From the NCBI GenBank assembly GCA_028284665.1, contig JANQRG010000011.1, forward strand, positions 62,001 through 126,000: a stretch of DNA of 64,000 nucleotides, given 5' to 3'. How positions within the stretch are numbered: the stretch's first letter is position 1; the number at the start of each line of letters is the position of its first letter. The notes beneath the pieces were generated by a model that ran no database searches, had not been told where the DNA came from, and saw only the letters and a program-made list of their open reading frames with translations. The translations under genes and the position numbers were made by a program. Of the stretch, positions 36,907 to 45,235 are shown piece by piece. This stretch comes from Croceivirga sp. Lineage in GTDB: Bacteria > Bacteroidota > Bacteroidia > Flavobacteriales > Flavobacteriaceae.

Positions 36907-37806
36907 TTAAGTAACCGCAAATATCTTGGAAAGTAAAATGGACAGTGGTAAGAATAAAACGATTAACACTCCTAACATCCAATTGGAATGCGCCACTGCA
37001 ATGGTGGCATCCAACAGGATCAAAGAAAGTACGCCAGCTTTTACAGCATTTCTTATCTGCTCGGGACCATTTTCACGATAGGCCTTACGCAGCGGAACAA
37101 AGACCGCACCGCTAAAGATCAAAAGAAAATAGACGTAGCTATTATTCACCGCTCCAAATTTATTGTTCAATAGGATAACGAAAAGGATCACAAAAACATA
37201 TAATACCCCTGCAAGTACGATACTTTTTTTGTTTTTTCCATGGACTTCTCCCTGACTTACACGGGTTATTGCAAAAATGTAAAGGATCGGGACAAGACAA
37301 TACCATGCTTGTGTAAAGCTGCCAAAATATACCATCCCTAATAAGAGATTTAGACCTCTGCAAACTCCCATATTTAAAGGCCCCCAAAAGTGATGATGTT
37401 TGGAAAACTTATCGTACAACAGGATTGCCAGGGACAACACTACTGCTACCACCCCATGTAATTTCCCTACAAAAAAGGAGGCCCCAACTCCTGTTGATAA
37501 TAGTAGTACTCCAAAAAACAAAGCATGATTGAGGGGAACAATTCCTTTTGGAATGGGTCTTTCCGGTCGTTCTATCGTATCCAGTTCAACATCAAAAACG
37601 TCATTGAGGACTACGCCACCTGCATATAACAGTACAGAAGCCAACACCAGGGAGACCGCCTTATAGTCCAAAAACGGTTGAAAATACCCGATTGACTCTT
37701 GCGCGAAAAATCCAGCAAGCGCCAACCCGGCGATAATATCAGCTGCAGCAGTAGGTAGATTTGGAGGGCGGCATAGTTGCAAATAGCCTTTTAAGACCTT
37801 GCCCAT
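36907..37806 (-). CDS. eboC: EboC: UbiA-like membrane prenyltransferase
   Basis: A 299-residue integral membrane protein with about eight or nine helices. The first prenyl-diphosphate motif is NDVFDVELD (NDxxDxxxD, near residue 70) followed by RPERPIP. A weaker second motif is YDKFSKHH near residue 140. The protein should transfer a prenyl group to a hydrophilic acceptor, possibly the product of EboD. The ATG at 37806 shares its A with the eboB stop (TGATG), so translation is coupled. Confidence 0.9.
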   Translation of the reverse strand: MGKVLKGYLQLCRPPNLPTAAADIIAGLALAGFFAQESIGYFQPFLDYKAVSLVLASVLLYAGGVVLNDVFDVELDTIERPERPIPKGIVPLNHALFFGVLLLSTGVGASFFVGKLHGVVAVVLSLAILLYDKFSKHHHFWGPLNMGVCRGLNLLLGMVYFGSFTQAWYCLVPILYIFAITRVSQGEVHGKNKKSIVLAGVLYVFVILFVILLNNKFGAVNNSYVYFLLIFSGAVFVPLRKAYRENGPEQIRNAVKAGVLSLILLDATIAVAHSNWMLGVLIVLFLPLSILLSKIFAVT

Positions 37807-38714
37807 CAAACGATCTTCTCATTTTCAACCTTTGGCTGCTGTCCTCGCAGTACACTGTTATCGTTAAACAGAAGCCGTTGGTCTATTCCGGCAGCATCTT
37901 CCCAATGCGAAGCCTTCATTTTACCAGACTTCCCGAAAGTATCCAGGGCATTTTGATAGCAGGTTTTGATCACATCTTCCCTTGAGATCCCTTTCTTCAA
38001 CATCAACCCGGCTGTTTTGGGCACTGCTAGTGGATCACTAACCCCCCAATCTGCTGAACTATCTACAATGATGTTCGTGCTCCCAAAACGTTCTACTACC
38101 GCCACCATTCGTTCATTTCCCATTTTAGTTTTCGGGTAAATCGTGAAGGCAGCGATAAAGCCGCGATCCAACACCTCTTGTACCGTTTCTTCGTTATTGT
38201 GGTCTATGATTACCATGGCAGGATCCAGGCCATGTTCCAAACACACTTCCATACTTCGTATAGTACCCGCCTTTTTATCACGATGTGGCGTATGCACCTG
38301 TACTAACATATTAAACTCCTTGGCCAACTCCAGCTGTTGTCTAAAGTATTTATCCTCCTCCGGAGTTTGATCGTCATAGCCGATCTCCCCAATCGCAACT
38401 ACGTTGTCTTTATGGAGATACAGCGGTAATAACTCCATTACCTGTTCGGCCAAAGGTTCATTATTGGCTTCCTTTGAATTTAGGCCAATGGTACAATAAT
38501 GCTTTATGCCAAACTGGCTGGCCCTAAAAGGCTCCCAACCGACCAAGCTACTGAAGTAATCCTGAAAAGAACCTACTTGCGTCCTAGGCTGGCCTAACCA
38601 GAAGGAAGGTTCAATTACGGCAACCACACCTGCCTTGGCCATTGCCTCATAATCGTCCGTAGTACGTGAGGTCATATGAATATGCGGATCAATAAATTGT
38701 AATTTCTCTTCCAT
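37806..38714 (-). CDS. eboB: EboB: TatD-family metal-dependent hydrolase
   Basis: A 302-residue amidohydrolase-superfamily protein. It starts with the HxH metal motif in DPHIHMTSRT, has EIGYDD (carboxylate ligand), QVHTPHRD and IDHNNEE further on, and a late SADWG aspartate. All are consistent with a TatD TIM barrel. In the ebo cluster it is the second gene. The substrate is unknown. It starts two bases after the eboA stop. Confidence 0.9.
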   Translation of the reverse strand: MEEKLQFIDPHIHMTSRTTDDYEAMAKAGVVAVIEPSFWLGQPRTQVGSFQDYFSSLVGWEPFRASQFGIKHYCTIGLNSKEANNEPLAEQVMELLPLYLHKDNVVAIGEIGYDDQTPEEDKYFRQQLELAKEFNMLVQVHTPHRDKKAGTIRSMEVCLEHGLDPAMVIIDHNNEETVQEVLDRGFIAAFTIYPKTKMGNERMVAVVERFGSTNIIVDSSADWGVSDPLAVPKTAGLMLKKGISREDVIKTCYQNALDTFGKSGKMKASHWEDAAGIDQRLLFNDNSVLRGQQPKVENEKIV

Positions 38715-38716
38715 AT

Positions 38717-39574
38717 CTAATTTTTAATCGTTTTCCATGTTATTTGTTGCTGTTCTACTTCCAATCTGTGCTGAGGATATTCTTCAAGCAACGCCGCTCC
38801 GGTAGTTGAAGTAGCATGAAAACACACCAGTGTTGCTGCTCTGTTTTCAGCGGTATTTTCGCTATTAAAAAGCCGTTTAATATCGTTTACCAGGGGGCCT
38901 TCGAGAAAACTGGCAACGGGTCGCCATATTTCCGGATCTATCTCCCGTGATGCCGCCCAACGCTCATGTGCATAATCTGATATTATCCTCGCTAACGCTT
39001 TGTTCGCACGTTCTTCGACTCCCATAATACGGCCAAGATCCCGTTGCATGAAAGCTGCCTTTAAATACATTTGGTTCCATTGTTGCTCGTTAAAATATCG
39101 GGAAGGATAAGGATTCCCCAGGGCAATGGCATCAAATACATCTGCAACATTGGTCCGCAGTGCCTCCACTGCTGCACTTTTAAATTTTTCTGACTGCGGT
39201 ACTATGATCAGGTATTTGAGGATAGTCACCAGCTCTTTGTTGTCCGCAATTTGTAGTAGCTGTTGCACTTTTGGCACAAAAAAAACCGGATCTGATGCAA
39301 TAGCAGCGGTAAGCAAAGCAATCCGACCGACTTCCATCTCCTTAGCTTCTCTTTCCGAAAAAAAAAGGGTTATCGAACTGTTTTTCCTATTGTTCCATTG
39401 TATTTTCTGGTCACCCAACTTTGTTCCACAAAGACTAAAGGAAATAAACAATTCCCTTGCAGACTTAGAAGTGGTGATTCGCTTAATTTTTTCGAATAAC
39501 CATTCTTTTTTAGTAGTCTCAAAATAGTACCTGACGATTTCCAGAAGTTCTTCTCCGGAAGTATTGCTGTGCAT
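38717..39574 (-). CDS. eboA: EboA family protein
   Basis: A 285-residue protein with no recognisable catalytic motif and a predicted mainly helical, repeat-like structure (helix pairs around LLTAAIASDP and LKYLIIVPQ). Its place at the head of the cluster, followed by EboB-F in the canonical order, identifies it as EboA. Members are of unknown biochemical role; annotations call them metabolite traffic proteins because ebo mutants of Nostoc fail to move a scytonemin precursor to the periplasm. The divergent gene is miaE, 110 bases away. Confidence 0.85.
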   Translation of the reverse strand: MHSNTSGEELLEIVRYYFETTKKEWLFEKIKRITTSKSARELFISFSLCGTKLGDQKIQWNNRKNSSITLFFSEREAKEMEVGRIALLTAAIASDPVFFVPKVQQLLQIADNKELVTILKYLIIVPQSEKFKSAAVEALRTNVADVFDAIALGNPYPSRYFNEQQWNQMYLKAAFMQRDLGRIMGVEERANKALARIISDYAHERWAASREIDPEIWRPVASFLEGPLVNDIKRLFNSENTAENRAATLVCFHATSTTGAALLEEYPQHRLEVEQQQITWKTIKN

Positions 39575-39601
39575 ACTGATGGAACTAAAATGTGTTTTTC
39601 A

Positions 39602-39609
39602 CAAAGATA
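39602..39609 (-). promoter_or_regulatory. Candidate -7 promoter element of the ebo operon
   Basis: On the minus strand the bases read TATCTTTG, an exact TAnnTTTG, 27 bases upstream of the eboA ATG. The -33 box is not a match. It is the only such element in the 110-base gap shared with the divergent miaE gene. Confidence 0.45.
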
Positions 39610-39684
39610 ACTATCAATCTGTCCATTATAGTATAATCCGTTTGGAATACTTGTATCTTTATGCGCTGGTAACCCGTACTTAAG

Positions 39685-40266
39685 ATGTTAGGATTAAAGC
39701 TACCCACGGATCCCAGATGGGTCAATATCGTTGAGAAAAATATTGAAGAAATTCTTACTGACCATGCTTATTGCGAGCAAAAAGCGGCCAGTACAGCAAT
39801 TTCGCTTATTATCGGTTTTCCCGAAAAATCAGAATTAGTTAAAGAAATGACGGCCCTGGCACGTGAAGAAATGGGGCACTTTAACATGGTTCATGAAAAA
39901 ATACTGGCTCGTGGTTGGGTATTGGGCCGGGAACGAAAAGATGAATATGTTCTACAATTAATGCAGTTTTTCCCCAAAGGAGGAAGCCGGGAAACACATT
40001 TAGTACATAAGCTGCTTTACGCCGCGTTGATTGAGGCCCGAAGTTGCGAGCGGTTCCGATTACTCTCAGAACATATTGCGGACAGGGAACTGGCAGAATT
40101 CTACCGAAAGTTGATGGTCAGTGAAGCCAACCACTATACCATGTTTCTCAAATTTGCCCGAAAATATGGTAGTACATCGGAAGTAAATGAAAAATGGCAA
40201 GCTTTGTTAACTTACGAAGCAGAAATCATGAAAAATCTGGGTAAAAAAGAAACTATGCACGGATAG
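39685..40266 (+). CDS. miaE: tRNA-(ms2io6A37)-hydroxylase
   Basis: A 193-residue non-haem di-iron monooxygenase that hydroxylates the isopentenyl group of ms2i6A37 in tRNA. The four-helix ligand pattern is visible: EEILTDHAYCE, REEMGHFNMVHE, EARSCERF and SEANHYTMF. The length matches other Bacteroidota MiaE proteins, which are shorter than the enterobacterial form (about 250). It is divergent from eboA and its stop is one base from the ppk1 stop on the other strand. Confidence 0.93.
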   Translation: MLGLKLPTDPRWVNIVEKNIEEILTDHAYCEQKAASTAISLIIGFPEKSELVKEMTALAREEMGHFNMVHEKILARGWVLGRERKDEYVLQLMQFFPKGGSRETHLVHKLLYAALIEARSCERFRLLSEHIADRELAEFYRKLMVSEANHYTMFLKFARKYGSTSEVNEKWQALLTYEAEIMKNLGKKETMHG

Positions 40267-40267
40267 G

Positions 40268-42349
40268 TTATTGGTGCACTTTATCCAGATAATAGTCATA
40301 CATGGCAAATTGTGATCGCACTTTGGCGCTCTTCGTTTTCCGATACGTATTGTCTTGTTCCTTTGAAAACACCCTTGCCTTTACATTATCCTTCCAGGAA
40401 ATCTCAAATGTATCAATAAGTTCCTGTTTCACATCCTCATCGTAAATAGGGCATCCTACTTCAACACGGTAGTCCAGGTTACGAGTCATCCAATCTGCAG
40501 AAGAAATATACACTTTGGGTTCCCCTTGGTTCCCAAAGATGAATAACCTGGGATGCTCTAAAAACTTGTCAACAACACTAATGGCCTCAATGTTTTCACT
40601 CATTCCGGGCACTCCGGGAATAAGGCAACAAATCCCGCGTATAATCAACTGCACCTTCACTCCAGCCCTACTGGCTTCATACAGCTTATCTACCATCTTA
40701 TAGGAGGTAAAGCTGTTCATTTTGATCTTCACAAACGCCTCTTTACCCACAATGGCATTCGCTATCTCATTGTCTATAAGTTTGCTGAATTTGTTTTTGG
40801 TATAGTGCGGTGAAACTATTAAGTGTTTGTATTTATTGATCTTGTAGGTGGTTTCAAAAAAGCCAAAAACCTTCTCCAATTCCTTCAAAATGCCTTCGTG
40901 AGCAGTAAACACCGTATAATCGGTGTAGATTTTTGCCGTGGATTCGTTAAAATTTCCTGTGCTTATAAATCCATACCGCTTTATTGTGTTCCCTTCTTCG
41001 CGTTCGACAGTACAGATCTTACTGTGTACTTTGAGGCCCGGCACTCCAAAAATGAGTCGGATACCCTCTTCCTGTAGTTTGTTGGCGTACTTGATATTGG
41101 CTTGTTCATCAAATCTGGCCTGCAATTCAATTTGCACGGTAACTTCCTTACCATTTTTTGCGGCATTGATTAAAGCCGCTGCTACCTGAGAATTCTTTGC
41201 TAAACGATATACTGTTATTTTAATAGACTTGACATAGGGATCTAAGGCCGCTTCCTTCAGGAATTTAGTAATGTATGCAAAGGTATGATAGGGAGCATAT
41301 TGCAAGTAGTCCTTCTTTGCAATGCTCTCAAAAATACTGCCTTCCAAACTCAGCTCTTTTATCGGTAAGGGTCTAATTTTATCATAAAGCAAATCCGTTC
41401 TTCCCAGACTGGGAAAACCCATATAATCCCTTCGATTATGGTAACGTCCTCCTGGGATTACACTATCCGTTTCCTCAATATCCATTTTATCTTTCAGAAA
41501 GCGAAGGGTATCGATCTTAATACGTTTGTCATACACAAAACGTACCGGATTACTCACTTTTCTACCTTCTACACTGGAAGATATTTTCTGAATAAAACTC
41601 TTGCTCAGGTCATTATCAATATCTAATTCAGCATCGCGCGTAATCTTGATCATGTGTGCTGAGATGTCTTTATAGTCGAACATGGTGAAGATGCTATCCA
41701 GGCAAAATCGAATAACATCATCCAGGATAATAATATAATTCTTTCCTTCTTCCTCAGGCAGTACTACAAAGCGGTCAATGCCTTTTGGAATCTCTATCAG
41801 CGCATACTGCACTTCGTTGCGCTTTCGCAGGAAAGTACCGGTCTCTTTATTGAGTACCATACGCACGGCCAGATAGGCTGCAGTATCCTTTAACAACGGA
41901 AATTCGCGCAAGTTATTAAGGATAATGGTGGTTAGTTCGGGATTAACCTGTCGTAAGAAATACTCCTTAACAAAAACCGCCTGGGTCTCACTTACCTGGG
42001 TTTCGTTGATGATAAATATATTCTCCCCTGCCAGTTCTTTCTGGATCCCCTTTAAAATATCCTGGCTCTTTGCCTGTTGCTGGATCACAATTCTGGTAAT
42101 CTCTTCCAACAAGTCCTTAGCTACCTCACCTCCAAGTACACTTTTTCCACTTTTACCGGCATCTACAATACGTTTTACCGTGGCGTAACGCACCTTAAAA
42201 AACTCATCCAAGTTATTACTAAAAATCCCCAAAAAACGAAGTCGTTCAATAAGTGGCACCTTCTTATCTGCACTCTCCTGAAGCACGCGATCGTTAAAAT
42301 GCAACCAGCTAATCTCTCTATTGACGTATTCGTTTTTTGCTTTTGCCAT
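40268..42349 (-). CDS. ppk1: Polyphosphate kinase 1
   Basis: A 693-residue cytoplasmic or membrane-associated enzyme that makes polyphosphate from ATP. The N-terminal YVNREISWLHFNDRVL motif, the phospho-acceptor region GLKVHSKICTV and a second DYRVEVGCPIYD region are family hallmarks. Length matches E. coli Ppk (688). The downstream gene, sixA-like, starts with the order ppk1 after it in the same transcript: sixA-like, then ppk1, 5 bases apart. Its partner exopolyphosphatase is not visible here. Confidence 0.96.
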   Translation of the reverse strand: MAKAKNEYVNREISWLHFNDRVLQESADKKVPLIERLRFLGIFSNNLDEFFKVRYATVKRIVDAGKSGKSVLGGEVAKDLLEEITRIVIQQQAKSQDILKGIQKELAGENIFIINETQVSETQAVFVKEYFLRQVNPELTTIILNNLREFPLLKDTAAYLAVRMVLNKETGTFLRKRNEVQYALIEIPKGIDRFVVLPEEEGKNYIIILDDVIRFCLDSIFTMFDYKDISAHMIKITRDAELDIDNDLSKSFIQKISSSVEGRKVSNPVRFVYDKRIKIDTLRFLKDKMDIEETDSVIPGGRYHNRRDYMGFPSLGRTDLLYDKIRPLPIKELSLEGSIFESIAKKDYLQYAPYHTFAYITKFLKEAALDPYVKSIKITVYRLAKNSQVAAALINAAKNGKEVTVQIELQARFDEQANIKYANKLQEEGIRLIFGVPGLKVHSKICTVEREEGNTIKRYGFISTGNFNESTAKIYTDYTVFTAHEGILKELEKVFGFFETTYKINKYKHLIVSPHYTKNKFSKLIDNEIANAIVGKEAFVKIKMNSFTSYKMVDKLYEASRAGVKVQLIIRGICCLIPGVPGMSENIEAISVVDKFLEHPRLFIFGNQGEPKVYISSADWMTRNLDYRVEVGCPIYDEDVKQELIDTFEISWKDNVKARVFSKEQDNTYRKTKSAKVRSQFAMYDYYLDKVHQ

Positions 42350-42354
42350 AGTTC

Positions 42355-42840
42355 TTATCTCAATTCTTTTGGGAACACGAGTTCCTTAGTTTTACCTTGT
42401 TGTATCCCCGTCCATTGTTCGCTATCAAATTTTAAGATAGCCATCCCTGACGTAGGTAGATTTTCCAAATAAACATTTCCAAGTGTATTTACAAGGTTGG
42501 TAAATGCATAATTGTGCCCAAACAGCAGCACGGTGGAAAGCTCTTCAGGTAACCCTTTTAAAAACTGATGTATTGTTTCTCCGGAAAAGTCATACAATTG
42601 ATCCGAAATTCTAAATTGTTCAAAAGGGTAATGTAAAGTTCTTAAAAAAATCAGAGCGGTATGTAGTGCCCTATTCGCCGGACTTGAAAAAGCAAAATCA
42701 ATTTGCAGTCCCATAGATTTGAGGTTTTGCGCCACTAAGAAAGCGTCGTTAATACCTCGTTCCTTTAGAGGCCTGTCCTTGTCATCTACCGAATAGTCCC
42801 AGGACGACTTACCATGTCGCACGAAGATAAGAGTTTTCAT
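42355..42840 (-). CDS. SixA-like phosphohistidine phosphatase (histidine phosphatase family)
   Basis: A 161-residue member of the histidine phosphatase superfamily. The catalytic RHGKSSWD motif holds the phospho-acceptor histidine (H9), and the second histidine is in LLFGHNYAF near residue 105. SixA removes phosphate from protein histidines; the Bacteroidota homologues are often next to ppk1, which suggests a phosphate- or polyphosphate-related role. It is 3 bases downstream of pdxH and 5 bases before ppk1. Confidence 0.88.
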   Translation of the reverse strand: MKTLIFVRHGKSSWDYSVDDKDRPLKERGINDAFLVAQNLKSMGLQIDFAFSSPANRALHTALIFLRTLHYPFEQFRISDQLYDFSGETIHQFLKGLPEELSTVLLFGHNYAFTNLVNTLGNVYLENLPTSGMAILKFDSEQWTGIQQGKTKELVFPKELR

Positions 42841-42843
42841 AGG

Positions 42844-43491
42844 CTAGGGTTGTAATCGTTCCATTTTCCAATCATAATCATCCTGAAGAACATATCGAAT
42901 TCGGTCGTGAAGTCTGTTAGGACGCCCCTGCCAAAACTCTATTGAAACGGGTTTTACGATATACCCTCCCCAATATTCCGGACGTTCCAAAGGTTTTCCT
43001 TCCATCTTTTCTTCAAGTTGCTTTAGGCGTTCCTCAAGAACTTCTCTTGATACAATCACCTCACTCTGGTCCGACACTATTGCACCCAATTGACTACCTC
43101 TCGGTCTCATTTCAAAGTAACCGTCCGATAAATTCTCTGCAATTTTTTCGGCATTTCCTTTAACAATTATCTGACGCTCCAAATTTGGCCAATAAAACGA
43201 AAGACAAACCAACGGATTCTTGGCGATAGCTTTCCCTTTTTCACTTTTGTAATTGGTATAAAAAATGAATCCTTCGTAGGTATACCTTTTTAAAAGGACC
43301 ACACGACTCTTGGGGTATCCATCCAAGCCGATCGTAGACACCGTCATAGCGTTGGGTTCATCCAGTCCTTCCGAGGCCTGTACTTCATAGAACCATTTTT
43401 GAAACAACTCCATTGGATTGTCCGAAATAGCTCCCTCAAGCAATGCACTTTTTTGGTAGGACTTGCGATAGTCACTTAAGTCTTGTTGCAT
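42844..43491 (-). CDS. pdxH: Pyridoxamine 5'-phosphate oxidase
   Basis: A 215-residue FMN-dependent oxidase that converts PNP or PMP to pyridoxal 5'-phosphate. The FMN-binding RVVLLKRY and FYTNYKSEKG segments, the SFYWPNLERQIIVKG segment and the C-terminal RPNRLHDRIRY are all diagnostic. It is the first gene of pdxH, sixA-like, ppk1. Only 52 bases separate it from the end of rnz upstream. Confidence 0.96.
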   Translation of the reverse strand: MQQDLSDYRKSYQKSALLEGAISDNPMELFQKWFYEVQASEGLDEPNAMTVSTIGLDGYPKSRVVLLKRYTYEGFIFYTNYKSEKGKAIAKNPLVCLSFYWPNLERQIIVKGNAEKIAENLSDGYFEMRPRGSQLGAIVSDQSEVIVSREVLEERLKQLEEKMEGKPLERPEYWGGYIVKPVSIEFWQGRPNRLHDRIRYVLQDDYDWKMERLQP

Positions 43492-43543
43492 ACTACAAGT
43501 TTAGCGCACAAATTTCACCAAAAGAAGGGAAAACAGAAAATTC

Positions 43544-44449
43544 TTAAAGTTCAAAACACTTTCCGTCGTCTGCCAACGCTACATTTTTAAAGATGTCTTC
43601 CGCTTCCTGCTTGAAATATTCGATCGATTTATAGCGCGTTGAATAGTGCCCTAGGATCAATTGGCCTGCTTTGGCTTTTTTTGCAATTTGGGCAGCTTGC
43701 TGGGCGGTGGAATGCTTTGTCTTTTTGCATAGATGGGCTTCCGATTCTAAAAAAGTGGCCTCATGATACAGTACATCCACTCCGGAGATCTGAGGAACCA
43801 GCTTTTCATTATAGGCGGTATCACTGCAAAATGCATAGCTTTTAGGGGGTGTAGGATCGAACGTAAGCCTTTCATTGGGAATTTTCTTCCCACTCTCCAG
43901 AATGATATCCTTTCCCTTTTTGATATTGTTAAACTGACTTTTATCTATTCCGTATTTTGTTGTGGCAGCTATATTAAGCGTTCGTTCATTGGGCTTTTCC
44001 CGAAACAAGAACCCATTCGTATATATCCTATGATCTAAAGGAATAGTGGTGACACTTACTTTGTCATTTTCCAAAATCACCTCTGCGGTATTCGAAGATA
44101 ACTCGTGGAATACCAAGGGATAATTGGTCCAGGAATCTCCCAACTTTAAAAGCAACGTAATACTTTCTTTTATTCCTTTAGGTCCGTACACATGTAATTC
44201 CTTTTCCCGCCCTAAAAGCCGAAAAGTGGAGATGAGTCCAGGTAACCCAAAAAAATGATCCCCATGCAGATGGGAAATAAATATATGGTTAATCCTGGAA
44301 AATTTCAGCTTGTGTTTTCTGAGTTGCACTTGCGTTCCTTCACCACAATCAATAAGAAAAAAGTGATTTTTTATCTCAAGTAACTGGGAAGTAGGATGGG
44401 TAAACGCCCTGGGGGTCGCCGAATAACAACCTAGTATAAATAGTTTCAC
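43544..44449 (-). CDS. rnz: Ribonuclease Z
   Basis: A 301-residue metallo-beta-lactamase-fold endonuclease that matures tRNA 3' ends. The HLHGDHFFGLPG motif (HxHxDH, near residues 60-65) binds the two zinc ions, and the later SDTAYNE and GHYSTRY motifs add further ligands. The open frame begins at a TTG at 44458, but the GTG at 44449 gives VKLFILGCYSATPR, the usual family N-terminus. It is the last gene after pyrR, pyrB and a STAS-like gene, with the four-helix-bundle gene between. Confidence 0.95.
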   Translation of the reverse strand: MKLFILGCYSATPRAFTHPTSQLLEIKNHFFLIDCGEGTQVQLRKHKLKFSRINHIFISHLHGDHFFGLPGLISTFRLLGREKELHVYGPKGIKESITLLLKLGDSWTNYPLVFHELSSNTAEVILENDKVSVTTIPLDHRIYTNGFLFREKPNERTLNIAATTKYGIDKSQFNNIKKGKDIILESGKKIPNERLTFDPTPPKSYAFCSDTAYNEKLVPQISGVDVLYHEATFLESEAHLCKKTKHSTAQQAAQIAKKAKAGQLILGHYSTRYKSIEYFKQEAEDIFKNVALADDGKCFEL

Positions 44450-44477
44450 CTTGTTCAAGAATTAGTAATTAATAATT

Positions 44478-44884
44478 GAAAATTAAAAGTGAAGGATGAA
44501 GGGTTGTTCATATGTTGCTTTTGCTGGATTTTACAATTGCGGCCAGTATTTTAATTATCTCTGTGTTTTCCGTTTGGAGCTGAATCAGCTGATCTGAAGA
44601 TATGAGTTTCGATTCTTTCAAAAGATCCAGCCAATACCGTGTTTCATTGGCTTCCTTTAAGGAGATTGACATTTTGTGAATAAAATCCCTTTTGCTTTCT
44701 GCATGCTCAGCTTCCCGAACTAAAGCACCAATGGCGGTACCTGAGCGCATTAATTGTTTAGAGAGAACGTATTCTTTTTGCTCTTTCTCAAGAGACTTTA
44801 CGAGTCGAATAACTTTTAAGGCAAGGTTGAAGGTTTTTTGTTGAATGATGTTTTCAGATTTAACCAAACCAATTTTTAATTTTC
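44478..44884. repeat. 11-bp inverted repeats flanking a four-helix-bundle gene
   Basis: GAAAATTAAAA at 44478-44488 and its complement TTTTAATTTTC at 44874-44884 bracket the gene at 44508-44867. The surrounding bases on both sides are also A/T tracts. The gene lies inside an otherwise compact operon. This could be the footprint of an inserted module, though A/T-rich 11-mers can arise by chance. Confidence 0.45.
44508..44867 (-). CDS. Four-helix bundle protein (23S rRNA intervening-sequence / S23 family)
   Basis: A 119-residue all-helical protein. The segment LSKQLMRSGTAIGALVREAEHAESKRDFIHKM (given here only by its first and last residues: L39 to M67) has the AxSI-like and AEHA...FIHK pattern of the S23/four-helix-bundle family. 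These proteins were first found in ribosomal RNA intervening sequences and are abundant as solitary, patchily distributed genes in Bacteroidota; their function is unknown. The start is a TTG at 44867, as no ATG is available. It is bracketed by 11-bp inverted A/T repeats, and sits between rnz and a STAS-like gene. Confidence 0.85.
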   Translation of the reverse strand: MVKSENIIQQKTFNLALKVIRLVKSLEKEQKEYVLSKQLMRSGTAIGALVREAEHAESKRDFIHKMSISLKEANETRYWLDLLKESKLISSDQLIQLQTENTEIIKILAAIVKSSKSNI

Positions 44885-44900
44885 CTCTTACAATTTTTAA

Positions 44901-45233
44901 TTATAAATCCAGGTCCCGCTCTATTTCTTCCATTTCAATGATATCCTTGGCTTCCTGAATTGTTGGAACCACGCTAATTTCATCCGGGACTTCGTCGTAG
45001 GTCACCTTATCGGTAACCAAAACAAAGGATTTATTGTGGGTTCGATGTAAATTGGAAAGCCGCAAGAATTCTAAGACATCATTCGCCGACAGTGTATTGA
45101 AGGAAAAAAGATTAACAATAATGTTATCGTGTTTTATTTTTGGATAGGCCGCATCCAGATTAGCGATGAAGGTCTCTAAGGCCGTGTGCTCCTGAAATAC
45201 TATCGTAGTTGTACCTTCTTTATCGAAAATCAT
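44901..45233 (-). CDS. STAS-like small protein next to rnz and pyrB
   Basis: A 110-residue cytoplasmic protein with an alpha/beta pattern (strands at IVFQEH, NIIVNLF, KSFVLVTD and helices between) suggestive of a STAS/anti-sigma-antagonist-like fold. The conserved serine that is phosphorylated in SpoIIAA proteins is not obvious (LSANDVLEFLRLS gives candidates). The gene lies 2 bases after the pyrB stop and is expected in the same operon. I know a small protein in this position from other flavobacteria; the function is unknown. Confidence 0.7.
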   Translation of the reverse strand: MIFDKEGTTTIVFQEHTALETFIANLDAAYPKIKHDNIIVNLFSFNTLSANDVLEFLRLSNLHRTHNKSFVLVTDKVTYDEVPDEISVVPTIQEAKDIIEMEEIERDLDL

Positions 45234-45235
45234 TT

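Noticed and set aside
44508-44867. Part of a ribosomal RNA intervening sequence
   Set aside because: There is no rRNA gene near; only the protein family is shared.
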